From: Streptomyces venezuelae
GTDB taxonomy: Bacteria > Actinomycetota > Actinomycetes > Streptomycetales > Streptomycetaceae
Length of the DNA stretch: 64,000 nt
NCBI RefSeq assembly: GCF_008642275.1
Contig: NZ_CP029189.1
Span: forward strand, 1,607,001-1,671,000
Direction: 5' to 3'
Numbering within the stretch: position 1 is the first letter of the stretch; each line of letters starts with the position of its first letter. Below the pieces are notes generated by a model. The model saw only the letters and a program-made list of their open reading frames with translations. It had not been told where the DNA came from and did not search any database. The position numbers were made by a program, and so were the translations under genes. Shown piece by piece: positions 24,491 to 32,563 of the stretch.

Positions 24491-25165
24491 ATGCCCGTCC
24501 ACACCGCCACCCCGCTCGACGGAGCGGTCGTCCCCACGCCCGAGAAGGTCTGGTACGCCTCCTACGGGTCCAACATGCACATGGACCGCCTGGCCGCCTA
24601 TCTCGCCGGCGGGACCCCGCCCGGCGCGGCCCGCACGTACCCGGGCTGCCGGGACCACCGGGCGCCCGAGCGCTCGATCGCGGTCGAGCTGGAAGGCCGG
24701 CTGTACTTCGCCACGGAGTCCCCCGTGTGGACGGGGGGCCGGGCGTTCTACGACCCCGCGGCTCCCGGCCGCACGCGCGGACGGGCGCACCTGGTGACGG
24801 TGGGCCAGATGTCCGACATCGCCGCGCAGGAGATGTACCGGAGGCCGGGGACGGACCTGGACCTGACGGCGGCCCTGCGGGACGGCCGTGCCGCGCTGGG
24901 CCCGGGACGGTACGAGACCCTGATCTGCCCGGGCACGATCGAGGGCATCCCCCTGCTGACCTTCACCGCGCCGTGGAGCCTGCAGGACGTCGAGGTGCGC
25001 GACCCGTCGGCCGCCTACCTGCGCTACCTGGCCGGCGGCCTGCTGGAGTCCGGCCCCTGGGAGGAGCACGACATCGCCGACTACCTGGCGGCCTGCCCCG
25101 GCGCCGCCGGCACCTGGACGGCCGCCCAGGTGAGGGACCTGCTGACGGCCGGCAGCGGCCGCTGA
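24491..25165 (+). CDS. Gamma-glutamylcyclotransferase-like (YGSN motif) protein
   Basis: A 224-residue cytosolic protein. VWYASYGSNMHMDRLAAYL carries the YGSN substrate-loop motif of the gamma-glutamylcyclotransferase/AIG2 fold, and RSIAVELEGRLYFATES plus GRAHLVTVGQMSDIAAQEMY fits its barrel. Streptomyces homologues are sometimes mislabelled histone deacetylase. The conserved catalytic Glu cannot be placed with certainty. ATG 24491 is fed by the heptanucleotide repeat that contains its GAGG site. The C-terminal 60 residues (EEHDIADYLAACPGAAGTW) are helical. The gene stands alone between DUF402 and the LPMO gene. Confidence 0.72.
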   Translation: MPVHTATPLDGAVVPTPEKVWYASYGSNMHMDRLAAYLAGGTPPGAARTYPGCRDHRAPERSIAVELEGRLYFATESPVWTGGRAFYDPAAPGRTRGRAHLVTVGQMSDIAAQEMYRRPGTDLDLTAALRDGRAALGPGRYETLICPGTIEGIPLLTFTAPWSLQDVEVRDPSAAYLRYLAGGLLESGPWEEHDIADYLAACPGAAGTWTAAQVRDLLTAGSGR

Positions 25166-25387
25166 CCGCCCTGCCGGGCCCGCTTCCTGAGGCGGCTCTT
25201 GTCCCTGCCTTAACGGGACCCTAAGGATCCGCTCCAGCGGGCCCGAGGCGGCAGAACCCGTGGTCGGGGCGGCTAGCTTGGCCGGGCCAGGACAGGAAGG
25301 GCCCGTTGCGGCGCCGCCGGGGGGCGGCGCACCGCGGGGTCCGATTCCACCGGCACGCCCCTGCTTTGTGCCCGAAGGAGATCACCC

Positions 25388-26464
25388 ATGCCCGCACACC
25401 GCCGCCGTACCGCCGTCACGCTGACCCGTGTCGCCTCCGCCGGTCTCGTCCCGCTCGCGCTGGCCGCGTACGCGGCGGCACCCGCGGTCGCCCACGGCTC
25501 GATGACGGACCCGGTCAGCCGGGTGGCCGCGTGCTACGCCGAGGGGCCGGAGTCCCCGAAGTCGGCGGCCTGCAAGGCTGCGGTCGGGGCCAGTGGGGCG
25601 CAGGCGTTCTACGACTGGAACGCGGTGAACATCGCCAACGCCGCCGGCAACCACCGCTCGCTGATCCCGAACGGTCAGCTCTGCTCGGCCGGCAACGACA
25701 AGTACCGGGGCCTGGACCTGGCCCGCGTCGACTGGCCGGCCAGCCCGATGTCCGCCGGTGCGCACACCTTCCGCTACAAGGGCACGGCCCCGCACAAGGG
25801 CTCCTTCGAGCTGTACGTGACGAAGGACGGCTACGACCCGGCCAAGCCGCTGGCCTGGTCCGACCTGGAGCCGGCGCCGTTCGCCAAGGCCACCGACCCG
25901 GGCATGCAGAACGGTGACTACGTCTTCTCGGGGACCGTTCCGAACAAGTCGGGCCGCCACCTGATCTACAGCATCTGGCAGCGCTCCGACAGCCCGGAGG
26001 CCTTCTACACCTGCTCGGACGTGGTCTTCGGCAAGGACAACGGGGGCGGTGGCGGTGGCGGTACCGCTCCGACCACCGGGACCGGTTCCAAGCCGGGCGA
26101 CAAGCCGGGCGGCAAGCCGTCCGACAAGCCCTCGGACAAGCCGTCCGACAAGCCCGCCGACAAGCCCTCGGCTCCTACCGACGAGCAGATCGCCGAGGGC
26201 GCCGGAAAGTCCACGGTGGAGCACAACGGCCACGGCGACAACGACCCGAAGACGAACGGCACGAACGCTTCCGCCGCCGTCCCGATCGCGGCCGGTTCTT
26301 CCTCGCCCGCCGCCGGGAACAACCTCGCCGAGACGGGCGGCAACAGCGCCACCCCGACGATCGCGATCGCCGGGGCCGCCGCCCTGGCCGTCGGCGCGGC
26401 CGCGCTGTTCGCAGCCGCCCGCCGCCGTACCGCGCGTACGGCGACGGGCCGCCACGGCCGCTAG
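25388..26464 (+). CDS. AA10 lytic polysaccharide monooxygenase with LAETG cell-wall sorting signal
   Basis: A 358-residue exported protein. A long signal peptide ends AVA so that His36 becomes the mature N-terminus (HGSMTDPVSR), as copper histidine-brace enzymes require; His136 (APHKGSFELYV) is the likely second brace ligand. The catalytic domain runs to about residue 215 (FYTCSDVVF). A Gly stretch and KPSDKP-type repeats form a linker. The end carries LAETG (313-317), a hydrophobic segment and an Arg-rich tail, the layout of class E sortase substrates. The enzyme would oxidatively cleave chitin or cellulose while attached to the cell wall rather than freely secreted. AAGGAG precedes ATG 25388. 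No carbohydrate-binding module is present. Confidence 0.93.
   Translation: MPAHRRRTAVTLTRVASAGLVPLALAAYAAAPAVAHGSMTDPVSRVAACYAEGPESPKSAACKAAVGASGAQAFYDWNAVNIANAAGNHRSLIPNGQLCSAGNDKYRGLDLARVDWPASPMSAGAHTFRYKGTAPHKGSFELYVTKDGYDPAKPLAWSDLEPAPFAKATDPGMQNGDYVFSGTVPNKSGRHLIYSIWQRSDSPEAFYTCSDVVFGKDNGGGGGGGTAPTTGTGSKPGDKPGGKPSDKPSDKPSDKPADKPSAPTDEQIAEGAGKSTVEHNGHGDNDPKTNGTNASAAVPIAAGSSSPAAGNNLAETGGNSATPTIAIAGAAALAVGAAALFAAARRRTARTATGRHGR
26090..26172 (+). repeat. In-gene tandem repeat coding for the KPSDKP linker
   Basis: About seven 12-bp units of the AAGCCGTCCGAC type encode a Lys-Pro-Ser-Asp linker between the LPMO domain and the cell-wall anchor. The copy number could vary between strains and set the reach of the enzyme from the wall. 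Confidence 0.75.
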
Positions 26465-26489
26465 CGGCCGCCGGACCGCCTGCGCCCCG

Positions 26490-27350
26490 TCAGTCGAAGA
26501 CCGAGGCGCAGGTGGTCCGTTCGGCGTGCGCCGGGTCGAGGGCGTTGACCGCCTCGTGCCAGGCGATCCGGTCGGTGAGCCCGATGGCGACGTGCTCCGA
26601 GAGGTCCAGGAAGCACAGGTCCTGGAGTACGACGTTGTTCACGTCCGGCCCGTCCAGGAAGGCGCTCCGGTAGGGCGTCACCACCTCGTCGTACTTGGTG
26701 GCGATGACCGTGTACTTCACCCCGGGCACGGTGTCCCCGCCCTCGTTCAGCTTCTGCTGGAAGGCGGATCCGGCGATCTGGTCGGCGAGGCCCGGGGTCG
26801 CGGTGCTGATCAGGTCCTCGGCCCCGGGGAAGTACGGCAGGAGCTTGGTGAAGCCGAGCAGGGTGGTGCCGTGGTTGTCGGGTGCGAGCCCGACCAGTGC
26901 GTTGACCTTCGAGGCGCCGCCGAGGAACTTCAGGTAGTAGCGGGGCATCATGCCGCCCTGCGAGTGCCCCACGATGTCGGTCTTGGCCGCTCCGGTGGCG
27001 GCCAGCACCTTGTCGACGAAGACGTCGAGCTGTTCGGCGGACTTGTCGATGGGGCCGAGCCCGTTGAAGAGGGGCACGCCGGGCAGTTGGCCGTAGTCGA
27101 GCGAGTAGACGCAGTACCCGCGGTGCACGAGGTACGGGGCGAAGCCGAGCCAGTTGTCCCAGGAGTTGCCGAAGGTCCCGTGGACGAGGACGACGGGGCG
27201 CGGGTGCGCGGCGGACGGCTTGCAGGACCAGTTGTTCCAGCCGCTGCTGGGGGCGGCCGCGGCCTGCGCCGCGCCGGTGGGGGCGACGAGTGCGGCGGCG
27301 GTGAGGGTGAGGACGGCGAGTGGGCGGAGCAGGCGTCTCCAGGGCAGCAT
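26490..27350 (-). CDS. Secreted lipase/esterase, alpha/beta hydrolase
   Basis: A 286-residue exported enzyme with a signal peptide over residues 1-30 (LLRPLAVLTLTAAALVAPTG, then AAQA). The mature part shows the oxyanion-hole region PVVLVHGTFGNSWDNW and the nucleophile elbow DIVGHSQGGMMPRYYL (Ser130), matching the actinobacterial class I / lipase class 2 family that cleaves triacylglycerols. His in AWHEAVNAL is a candidate, but triad residues beyond Ser are uncertain. ATG 27350 has GAGGAG upstream; the frame extension to 27458 covers the promoter and was rejected. A perfect CRP-like palindrome lies 53 bases upstream of the start. Confidence 0.9.
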   Translation of the reverse strand: MLPWRRLLRPLAVLTLTAAALVAPTGAAQAAAAPSSGWNNWSCKPSAAHPRPVVLVHGTFGNSWDNWLGFAPYLVHRGYCVYSLDYGQLPGVPLFNGLGPIDKSAEQLDVFVDKVLAATGAAKTDIVGHSQGGMMPRYYLKFLGGASKVNALVGLAPDNHGTTLLGFTKLLPYFPGAEDLISTATPGLADQIAGSAFQQKLNEGGDTVPGVKYTVIATKYDEVVTPYRSAFLDGPDVNNVVLQDLCFLDLSEHVAIGLTDRIAWHEAVNALDPAHAERTTCASVFD

Positions 27351-27402
27351 CGGGTGATCTCCTCGCGGGTGATTCAAGGGGATGAGTGTGGGGGTTCGTC
27401 CC

Positions 27403-27416
27403 GTGATCCGGATCAC
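27403..27416. promoter_or_regulatory. CRP-like palindrome GTGATCCGGATCAC upstream of the lipase gene
   Basis: A perfect 14-bp palindrome with the GTGA-N6-TCAC form of cyclic-AMP receptor protein sites, 53 bases upstream of the lipase start. Streptomyces has a Crp protein with a similar half-site preference, so carbon or germination control of the secreted lipase is possible. Binding is inferred, not shown. Confidence 0.5.
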
Positions 27417-27516
27417 AAGGGGAGCTGCTGCCGCTAAATTACGGGTGAGTAGCAACACAGGGAAGTTACGCGTCGGTAAAAACTCGCGCGTCGCCCGGCC
27501 GAACGCTTACGGGCCG

Positions 27517-28527
27517 TCAGGCGGCCAGCGTGCCACGGGCGATGGCGTGCGGCCCGAAGCGTGCGCGGACCCGGTCCGTGACGGCCTCCAGGCGGCGGGC
27601 CTTCTCGTCCTCGGGGTCGAGGCTGAGCTGCCGCGCGGCCCGTTCGGCCGAGGTCAGGTCCTCGGCGCGCAGGGACAGTGCGCGGACCCGGGCCCGCTGC
27701 AGCCCGAGGCCCGCGTAAAGGGCGTAGGCCGTGGCGGTCAGGGCGGCCGAGTGCGCGGTGGGCTCGGCCAGGGTGCGCGTCCGGGTGAGCGTGGTGCGGT
27801 CGGCGCAGCGGACGGTGAGCGAAAGGGCGCGGCAGACCTGCCCCCGGCCCTGTTCCTGTGTACGAAGCTTCGCGCCGAGCTCCTCCGTCAGCGAGAGCAG
27901 CGCCCGCCGGTGCCGTACGGGATCCAGCTCGTCCCGGTCGAAGAGCCGCTCGGCGGCGACGGTGCGGGCGGCAGCACCCGGCCGGACGGGGGTCCGGTCG
28001 ATCCCGAGGGCGCGCTCGTGCACCTCGCGGCCGAGCCGGGCGCCGAGGATCCGCCGCAGGGCGGCGGGCGGGGCGGCGGCGACCCGGCCGACGGAGTCGA
28101 GGCCGTAGGAGCACAGGGTGCGGGCGGCCTTCGGCCCGACCCCGTCGAGGGCGGTGACGGGCTTGCCGGCCAGGAACTCCCGGACGGCGACGGGGTTTCC
28201 GGGGATCACCAGGGTCTCCCCCGGCCGGGCCTCACGGGCCGCCGCCCGGGCCAGCATGGGGTTGCCGGCCACGCCGACGGCGGCGTCCACGCCGTACAGG
28301 GCGAGGGCCCGGACCCGGATCACGGCGGCCAGCCGGGTGGCGTCGCAGTCGAAGTAGCGCAGCGCGCCCCCGACCTCGGCGAGGACGGTGTCGGGCGCCA
28401 GGGCCTGTACGGCCGGGGTGATGCCCCCGAGCAACGCGAGCACCCCGGCGTACTCCTGCGCCCCGAGCGGGCCCCCGTCGGCGGGGTACGGGCGCAGGCA
28501 CATCACGACCCGCTCGGCAGTGGTCAT
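27517..28527 (-). CDS. Y-family DNA polymerase-like protein, ImuB/DinP type with altered catalytic motifs
   Basis: A 336-residue protein with the Y-family layout: a short palm, helix-hairpin-helix thumb region KPVTALDGVGPKAARTLCSYG and a C-terminal little-finger region (RALSLTVRCADRTTLTRTRT). The two acidic metal-binding motifs of active Pol IV are not visible: the N-terminal strand reads VVMCLRPYPADGG where a D-x-F/Y-A-S-V-E motif is expected, and EVGGALRYFDCDA replaces the Y-S-x-D-E motif. It is therefore closer to ImuB, the inactive adaptor that links DnaE2 to the clamp. The start overlaps the dnaE2 stop by 4 bp (ATGA), so the two proteins are made together for translesion synthesis. No imuA is adjacent. 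Confidence 0.82.
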   Translation of the reverse strand: MTTAERVVMCLRPYPADGGPLGAQEYAGVLALLGGITPAVQALAPDTVLAEVGGALRYFDCDATRLAAVIRVRALALYGVDAAVGVAGNPMLARAAAREARPGETLVIPGNPVAVREFLAGKPVTALDGVGPKAARTLCSYGLDSVGRVAAAPPAALRRILGARLGREVHERALGIDRTPVRPGAAARTVAAERLFDRDELDPVRHRRALLSLTEELGAKLRTQEQGRGQVCRALSLTVRCADRTTLTRTRTLAEPTAHSAALTATAYALYAGLGLQRARVRALSLRAEDLTSAERAARQLSLDPEDEKARRLEAVTDRVRARFGPHAIARGTLAA

Positions 28528-31500
28528 CCCGCACTCCCCGGGCTGGAGTGCCACAGCTTGCGGCCGGTCGCGGGGCCGGTGCCGGGCGGCTGGAGGTCGG
28601 CCCAGGGGTTCATCTCGTACCCCGTGGACATGCGGATCCTGCGGCCCGGGGCCCGCCCGGCCGTCTCGTGGTCGGCGCCGCCCTCCTCCGCTGCCGACCC
28701 GCCCGGGTCGGCCGCCGGTTCGGCGAGGCGGGTTGCGACCGCGTCCAGGCCGCCCGCCGCCCGCAGTTCCACCAGCTCGGCCAGGTTCCACGCCGCCGCC
28801 CCGACCACGCTCAGGCTCTGCGGGCCCCGCCGCTGCACGACACCTCGTACCAGCAGCAGGAAGGAGTGGAAGACGGTGTGCGCGCAGCGCTCGTGGCTGT
28901 CGTCGAAGAAGGCCAGGTCGACCAGGCCCGTACCGTCGTCCAGCGTCGTGAAGATGACCCGCCTCCCGGAGCGGATCGGCGGGGTCTGGGTGGCCGCCTT
29001 CGCCCCCGCGACCAGCACGGTCTGCCCGTGCTCGGTGTCGCGCAGCCGGCGCGCCGGGATCACTCCCAGTTCGGCCAGGAAGGCGTGGTGGTCCCCCATC
29101 AGGTGCCGGGAGGCGTCCATGCCGAGGACGCCCAGCTCGGCGCTGAGCCGTTCCGCGTCGGTCAGGTCGGGCAGTCCGACGGAGGCCGTGGACCGTCCTC
29201 CCTCCAGGGGGAGTTGGGGGCCGCGCACACCTGCGGCCCGCTGTGCGCCGTGCAGTTCGGACACGTGCAGCAACAGGTCCCGCCGGTTGGCGCCGAAGGC
29301 GTCCAACGCCCCCACCTGAGCGAGCCGTTCGGCGACGGGGCGTCCCGGGTGCGCCCGGTCCCAGAAGTCACGCAGGGAGGCGTACGGCTGTCCCTCCTCG
29401 ATCCGCTCCGCCTCGGCCCCGCTGATGCCGTGGACGTCGGACAGCCCGAGCCTTAGCCCCCACACCCCTCCGTTATCAGACACCAGTTCGATACGGTGGG
29501 CGGCCGCCGACCGGTTCACGTCCAGTGGCAGCACCGGCACACCCCGCCGCCGCGCGTCCGCCAGCAGCAGCCGCTTCGGGTACATCCCCGGGTCGTGGGT
29601 CAGCAGGCCGGCGTAGAAGGCCGCCGGATGGTGCGCCTTCAGCCAGGCCGACTGGTAGGTGGGCACCGCGAAGGCCACCGCGTGCGCCTTGCAGAAGCCG
29701 TACGAACCGAAGGCCTCCACGATCTCCCAGGTCCGGGCGATCACCTCCACCGGATAGCCGCGCTCGGCCGCCTTCGCCGCGAACCAGACCTTGATCCGCG
29801 GCTGCGACTGCGGGTCGGACAGCCCGCGCCGCACCCGGTCCGCCTCGTCCCGCCCGCAACCGGTCATGACGTTCACGATCTCGATGATCTGCTCGTGGAA
29901 GACCACCACCCCGTACGTCTCGCGCAGCGCGTCGGCGAGGTCCGGGTGCGGGAAGCGGACCGGGGCCCGCCCGTGCCGGGCCTCGATGAAGGGCCGCACC
30001 ATGTCGGCGGCCACCGGACCCGGCCGGAACAGCGAGATGTCGACGACCAGGTCCTGGAAGGTGGCCGGCTGCAGCCGGCCCACCAGGTCCCGCTGGCCGG
30101 GCGACTCGATCTGGAAACAGCCCAGGGTCTCGGCCGAGCGGATCAGCTCGTACGTGGCCCGGTCGCCCGGCGGCACCTGCGCCGGGTCGTCCAGGTCGAG
30201 CTCCCGCCCCGTGCCGCGGCGGACCTCCGCGACCGCGTGGGCCATCGCGGACTGCATCCGCACGCCCAGCACGTCCAGTTTGAGCAGCCCGAGTTCCTCC
30301 ACGTCGTCCTTGTCGAACTGCGACATGGGAAAGCCCTCGCCGCTGGTGGGCACCACCGGGGTACGGGCGAGCAGCGAGTCGTCGGAGAGCAGCACCCCGC
30401 ACGGGTGCATGGCGATCCCGCGCGGCAGCGCGTCCAGCGATTCGACGAGCTCCCACAGCCGTCCGTACGACTCCCCGCGCACGTCCCGCAGTTCCGGGAG
30501 CTCCTCCAGCGCGGCACGGGCGTCACGGGCCCTGATGTGCGGGAACGCCTTGGCGAGCCGGTCGGTGACGGCCGGGTCCATGGACAGGGCGGCGCCGACG
30601 TCCCGGATGGCGTGCCGGACCCGGTAGGTCTCGGGCATGGAGACGGTGGCGACGCGTTCGGTGCCGAACCGGTCCATGATCCGCCGGTAGACCTCCAGCC
30701 GGCGCGCGGACTCCACGTCGATGTCGATGTCGGGCAGGACGCGCCGCCGCTTGGAGAGGAAGCGCTCCATCAGCAGTCCGTGGGCGACGGGGTCGGCGTG
30801 CGCGATCCCGAGCAGGTGGTTGACGAGGGAACCGGCCCCGGACCCCCGCGCAGCCACCCGGATACCCATCTCCCTTACGTCGTCCACCACTTGAGCTACC
30901 GTCAGGAAATACGTGGCGAAGCCGTGATAGGCGATGATGTCGAGCTCCTGGTGCATCCGCTCCCAGTAGGCGCGGTCGCCCGCGTAGCCGCGCAGCACCA
31001 TGCCGGCGGAGGCCCGGGAAGCGAGGACCCGCTGGGCGCTGCGGCGGGCCGCGCCGACGAGCCGGGCCTCGGGGAAGTGCACGGAACCCATGCCGAGGTC
31101 GTCCTCGGGGTCCACGGAGCAGGCCTCGGCGGTACGCCGGGTCTCCGCGAGCAGGCGCCTGGCGTCGGCGGGGCGCAGGCCGGCCGCCTGCGCGATCCGG
31201 TCGGCGACCTCGGCCATGGCGGCGGGGTCCTTGAGCCAGCGCTCACCGCTGTCGAGCGGGTACGTGGGGTTGCGGGGGTCGATGGGGACCAGGCGGCGGG
31301 CCGCGTCGAGGATGTCGGCGACCGGGCCCTGCCCGGGGTCGGCGTAGCGGACGGCGTTGGTCAGGACGGCCGGAACGCCCTGGTCGGCGGCGAAGCCGAC
31401 GGTCCGGGCGGCCAGCCGCAGCGAACCGGGCCCGGTGCCGGTGCGGCCGTGGTGGACGGCCTCCAGGCGCAGGGAGTCACCGTAGATCTCCCGCCAGGGC

Positions 31501-32048
31501 GCGAGCAGCCGGGCGGCACGGTCGGGGCGGCCCGCGGCGAGCGCCCGCCCCACCTCGGAACCGGGCCCGAGCAGGACGAAGACGCCCTCCCCGCGCAGGG
31601 CCTCCCAGGGCACCAGCGGAACCTCGGCGTCCCCCGCGTGGGCGGCGGTGACCATCCGGCACAGCTCGGCCCAGCCGGCGGCCCCGTCCCGGGCCAGGAA
31701 GACGGCGCGCGCGGCGGACTCGTCGACGAAGGCCCCGCCCTTGACGGGGGTACGCCGCCGGTACGAGGCCTCGGCGGATCCCGCGTGGGCGTCGGATCCG
31801 GCCGGGCCCCCCGACCCGGCCGAGCCCGTCGCGGGCGGCACCGCCATGTCCACTCCGAACAACGGCCGGATGCCCGCCTGCGCGCACGCCTTCGCGAACC
31901 GGACCGCGCCCGCGAGGGTGTCGCGGTCGGTCAGGGCGAGGGCGTCCATGCCCCGCTCGGCGGCACGCTCCGCCAGCCGCTGCGGGTGTGAGCCTCCGTA
32001 GCGCATGGAGAACCCCGAAACGGTGTGCAGATGCGTAAACCCGGGCAC
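28524..32048 (-). CDS. dnaE2: Error-prone DNA polymerase III alpha subunit DnaE2
   Basis: A 1174-residue C-family polymerase used for mutagenic bypass of DNA damage. The N-terminal PHP domain starts FTHLHTVSGFSMRYGGSHPQ, the palm carries the catalytic acidic cluster LPDIDIDVES, and GSGAGSLVNHLLGI, FCKAHAVAFAVPTYQSAWLK and the C-terminal OB-fold (TVLVAGAKAATQTPP) follow. The length and the lack of a clamp-binding tail fit DnaE2 rather than the replicative DnaE1. GTG 32048 has AGGAGG upstream. It is coupled to the degenerate Y-family gene by a 4-bp overlap. I saw no actinobacterial LexA box (GAAC-N4-GTTC) in the 80 bases upstream, so control may not be SOS. Confidence 0.95.
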   Translation of the reverse strand: MPGFTHLHTVSGFSMRYGGSHPQRLAERAAERGMDALALTDRDTLAGAVRFAKACAQAGIRPLFGVDMAVPPATGSAGSGGPAGSDAHAGSAEASYRRRTPVKGGAFVDESAARAVFLARDGAAGWAELCRMVTAAHAGDAEVPLVPWEALRGEGVFVLLGPGSEVGRALAAGRPDRAARLLAPWREIYGDSLRLEAVHHGRTGTGPGSLRLAARTVGFAADQGVPAVLTNAVRYADPGQGPVADILDAARRLVPIDPRNPTYPLDSGERWLKDPAAMAEVADRIAQAAGLRPADARRLLAETRRTAEACSVDPEDDLGMGSVHFPEARLVGAARRSAQRVLASRASAGMVLRGYAGDRAYWERMHQELDIIAYHGFATYFLTVAQVVDDVREMGIRVAARGSGAGSLVNHLLGIAHADPVAHGLLMERFLSKRRRVLPDIDIDVESARRLEVYRRIMDRFGTERVATVSMPETYRVRHAIRDVGAALSMDPAVTDRLAKAFPHIRARDARAALEELPELRDVRGESYGRLWELVESLDALPRGIAMHPCGVLLSDDSLLARTPVVPTSGEGFPMSQFDKDDVEELGLLKLDVLGVRMQSAMAHAVAEVRRGTGRELDLDDPAQVPPGDRATYELIRSAETLGCFQIESPGQRDLVGRLQPATFQDLVVDISLFRPGPVAADMVRPFIEARHGRAPVRFPHPDLADALRETYGVVVFHEQIIEIVNVMTGCGRDEADRVRRGLSDPQSQPRIKVWFAAKAAERGYPVEVIARTWEIVEAFGSYGFCKAHAVAFAVPTYQSAWLKAHHPAAFYAGLLTHDPGMYPKRLLLADARRRGVPVLPLDVNRSAAAHRIELVSDNGGVWGLRLGLSDVHGISGAEAERIEEGQPYASLRDFWDRAHPGRPVAERLAQVGALDAFGANRRDLLLHVSELHGAQRAAGVRGPQLPLEGGRSTASVGLPDLTDAERLSAELGVLGMDASRHLMGDHHAFLAELGVIPARRLRDTEHGQTVLVAGAKAATQTPPIRSGRRVIFTTLDDGTGLVDLAFFDDSHERCAHTVFHSFLLLVRGVVQRRGPQSLSVVGAAAWNLAELVELRAAGGLDAVATRLAEPAADPGGSAAEEGGADHETAGRAPGRRIRMSTGYEMNPWADLQPPGTGPATGRKLWHSSPGSAG

Positions 32049-32170
32049 CCGCGGCCTCCTGCTTCGCTCGAATGAACACCTCCCCCGCTCTCCACCATAG
32101 AGTAATTCGAATATCCGTGCGAAATGCTTGCTGCAGCTCGGCGACGTACGAGCCCCCCTGCCGGACGGGC

Positions 32171-32249
32171 CGCCTCAAACGCCGGCGGGGCTGAATAGTG
32201 CGGGTCGTCCTCGCCCGGGGCGGTCGCCTCAAACGCCGGCGGGGCTTGA
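32171..32249. repeat. Dispersed intergenic repeat, copies 2 and 3 (direct pair)
   Basis: CGCCTCAAACGCCGGCGGGG followed by CTGA or CTTGA occurs at 32171-32194 and again at 32225-32249, 54 bases apart in the same orientation. It is the reverse complement of copy 1 (22263) and copy 5 (53695). Confidence 0.85.
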
Positions 32250-32403
32250 TGTGCGCGGGCTGTCGAAGCACCGGGGTGGGGTGGTGACACGTAGGAGGGT
32301 CCCCGCAGGACGAGGCGCGACCACTGCCGTCTGGCCGGGACGCCCCGCGCGCGCCGAGCCGAGGAGATCCTCGTGCGGGGCACCACCCCGCACCACACCA
32401 CCC

Positions 32404-32429
32404 AGCCCCGCCGGCGCTTGAGGCGCGGG
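32404..32429. repeat. Dispersed intergenic repeat, copy 4 (opposite orientation)
   Basis: AGCCCCGCCGGCGCTTGAGG plus CGCGGG is inverted relative to copies 2 and 3, so transcripts could pair the two over about 20 bases and form a large stem. Confidence 0.85.
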
Positions 32430-32445
32430 CCCGGGCAGCGCCCGG

Positions 32446-32563
32446 CCCGAGCCGCACACCGCCGAGCACCCCGCAGGGGCACGGCCCGAACCTCACACCG
32501 CCGAGCCACCCCGCAGGGGAACGGCTCGGGCTATGAACCGCCGAGCCGCCCGCAGGGCACCCG
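32446..32563. repeat. Three tandem ~40-bp repeats, the third being the 3' end of the amidohydrolase gene
   Basis: Units start at about 32446, 32485 and 32525 and share ACCGCCGAGC then CCCGCAGGG. The third unit contains the amidohydrolase stop codon (32531-32533) and its last codons; the other two are non-coding copies immediately downstream, apparently made by tandem duplication of the gene end. Confidence 0.75.

Larger units (their letters stand above)
32049..32530. other. Gene-free 482-bp gap rich in repeats between dnaE2 and amidohydrolase genes
   Basis: No reading frame here has coding character in my view. The gap holds the dnaE2 promoter region (relatively AT-rich, 32095-32130), three copies of the dispersed repeat (32171, 32225, and 32404 inverted), and tandem 40-bp copies of the amidohydrolase 3' end. 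Confidence 0.7.

Noticed and set aside
32049..32130. LexA/SOS box before dnaE2
   Set aside because: Sequences such as TTCGCTCGAATGAAC look similar, but no GAAC-N4-GTTC arrangement is present.
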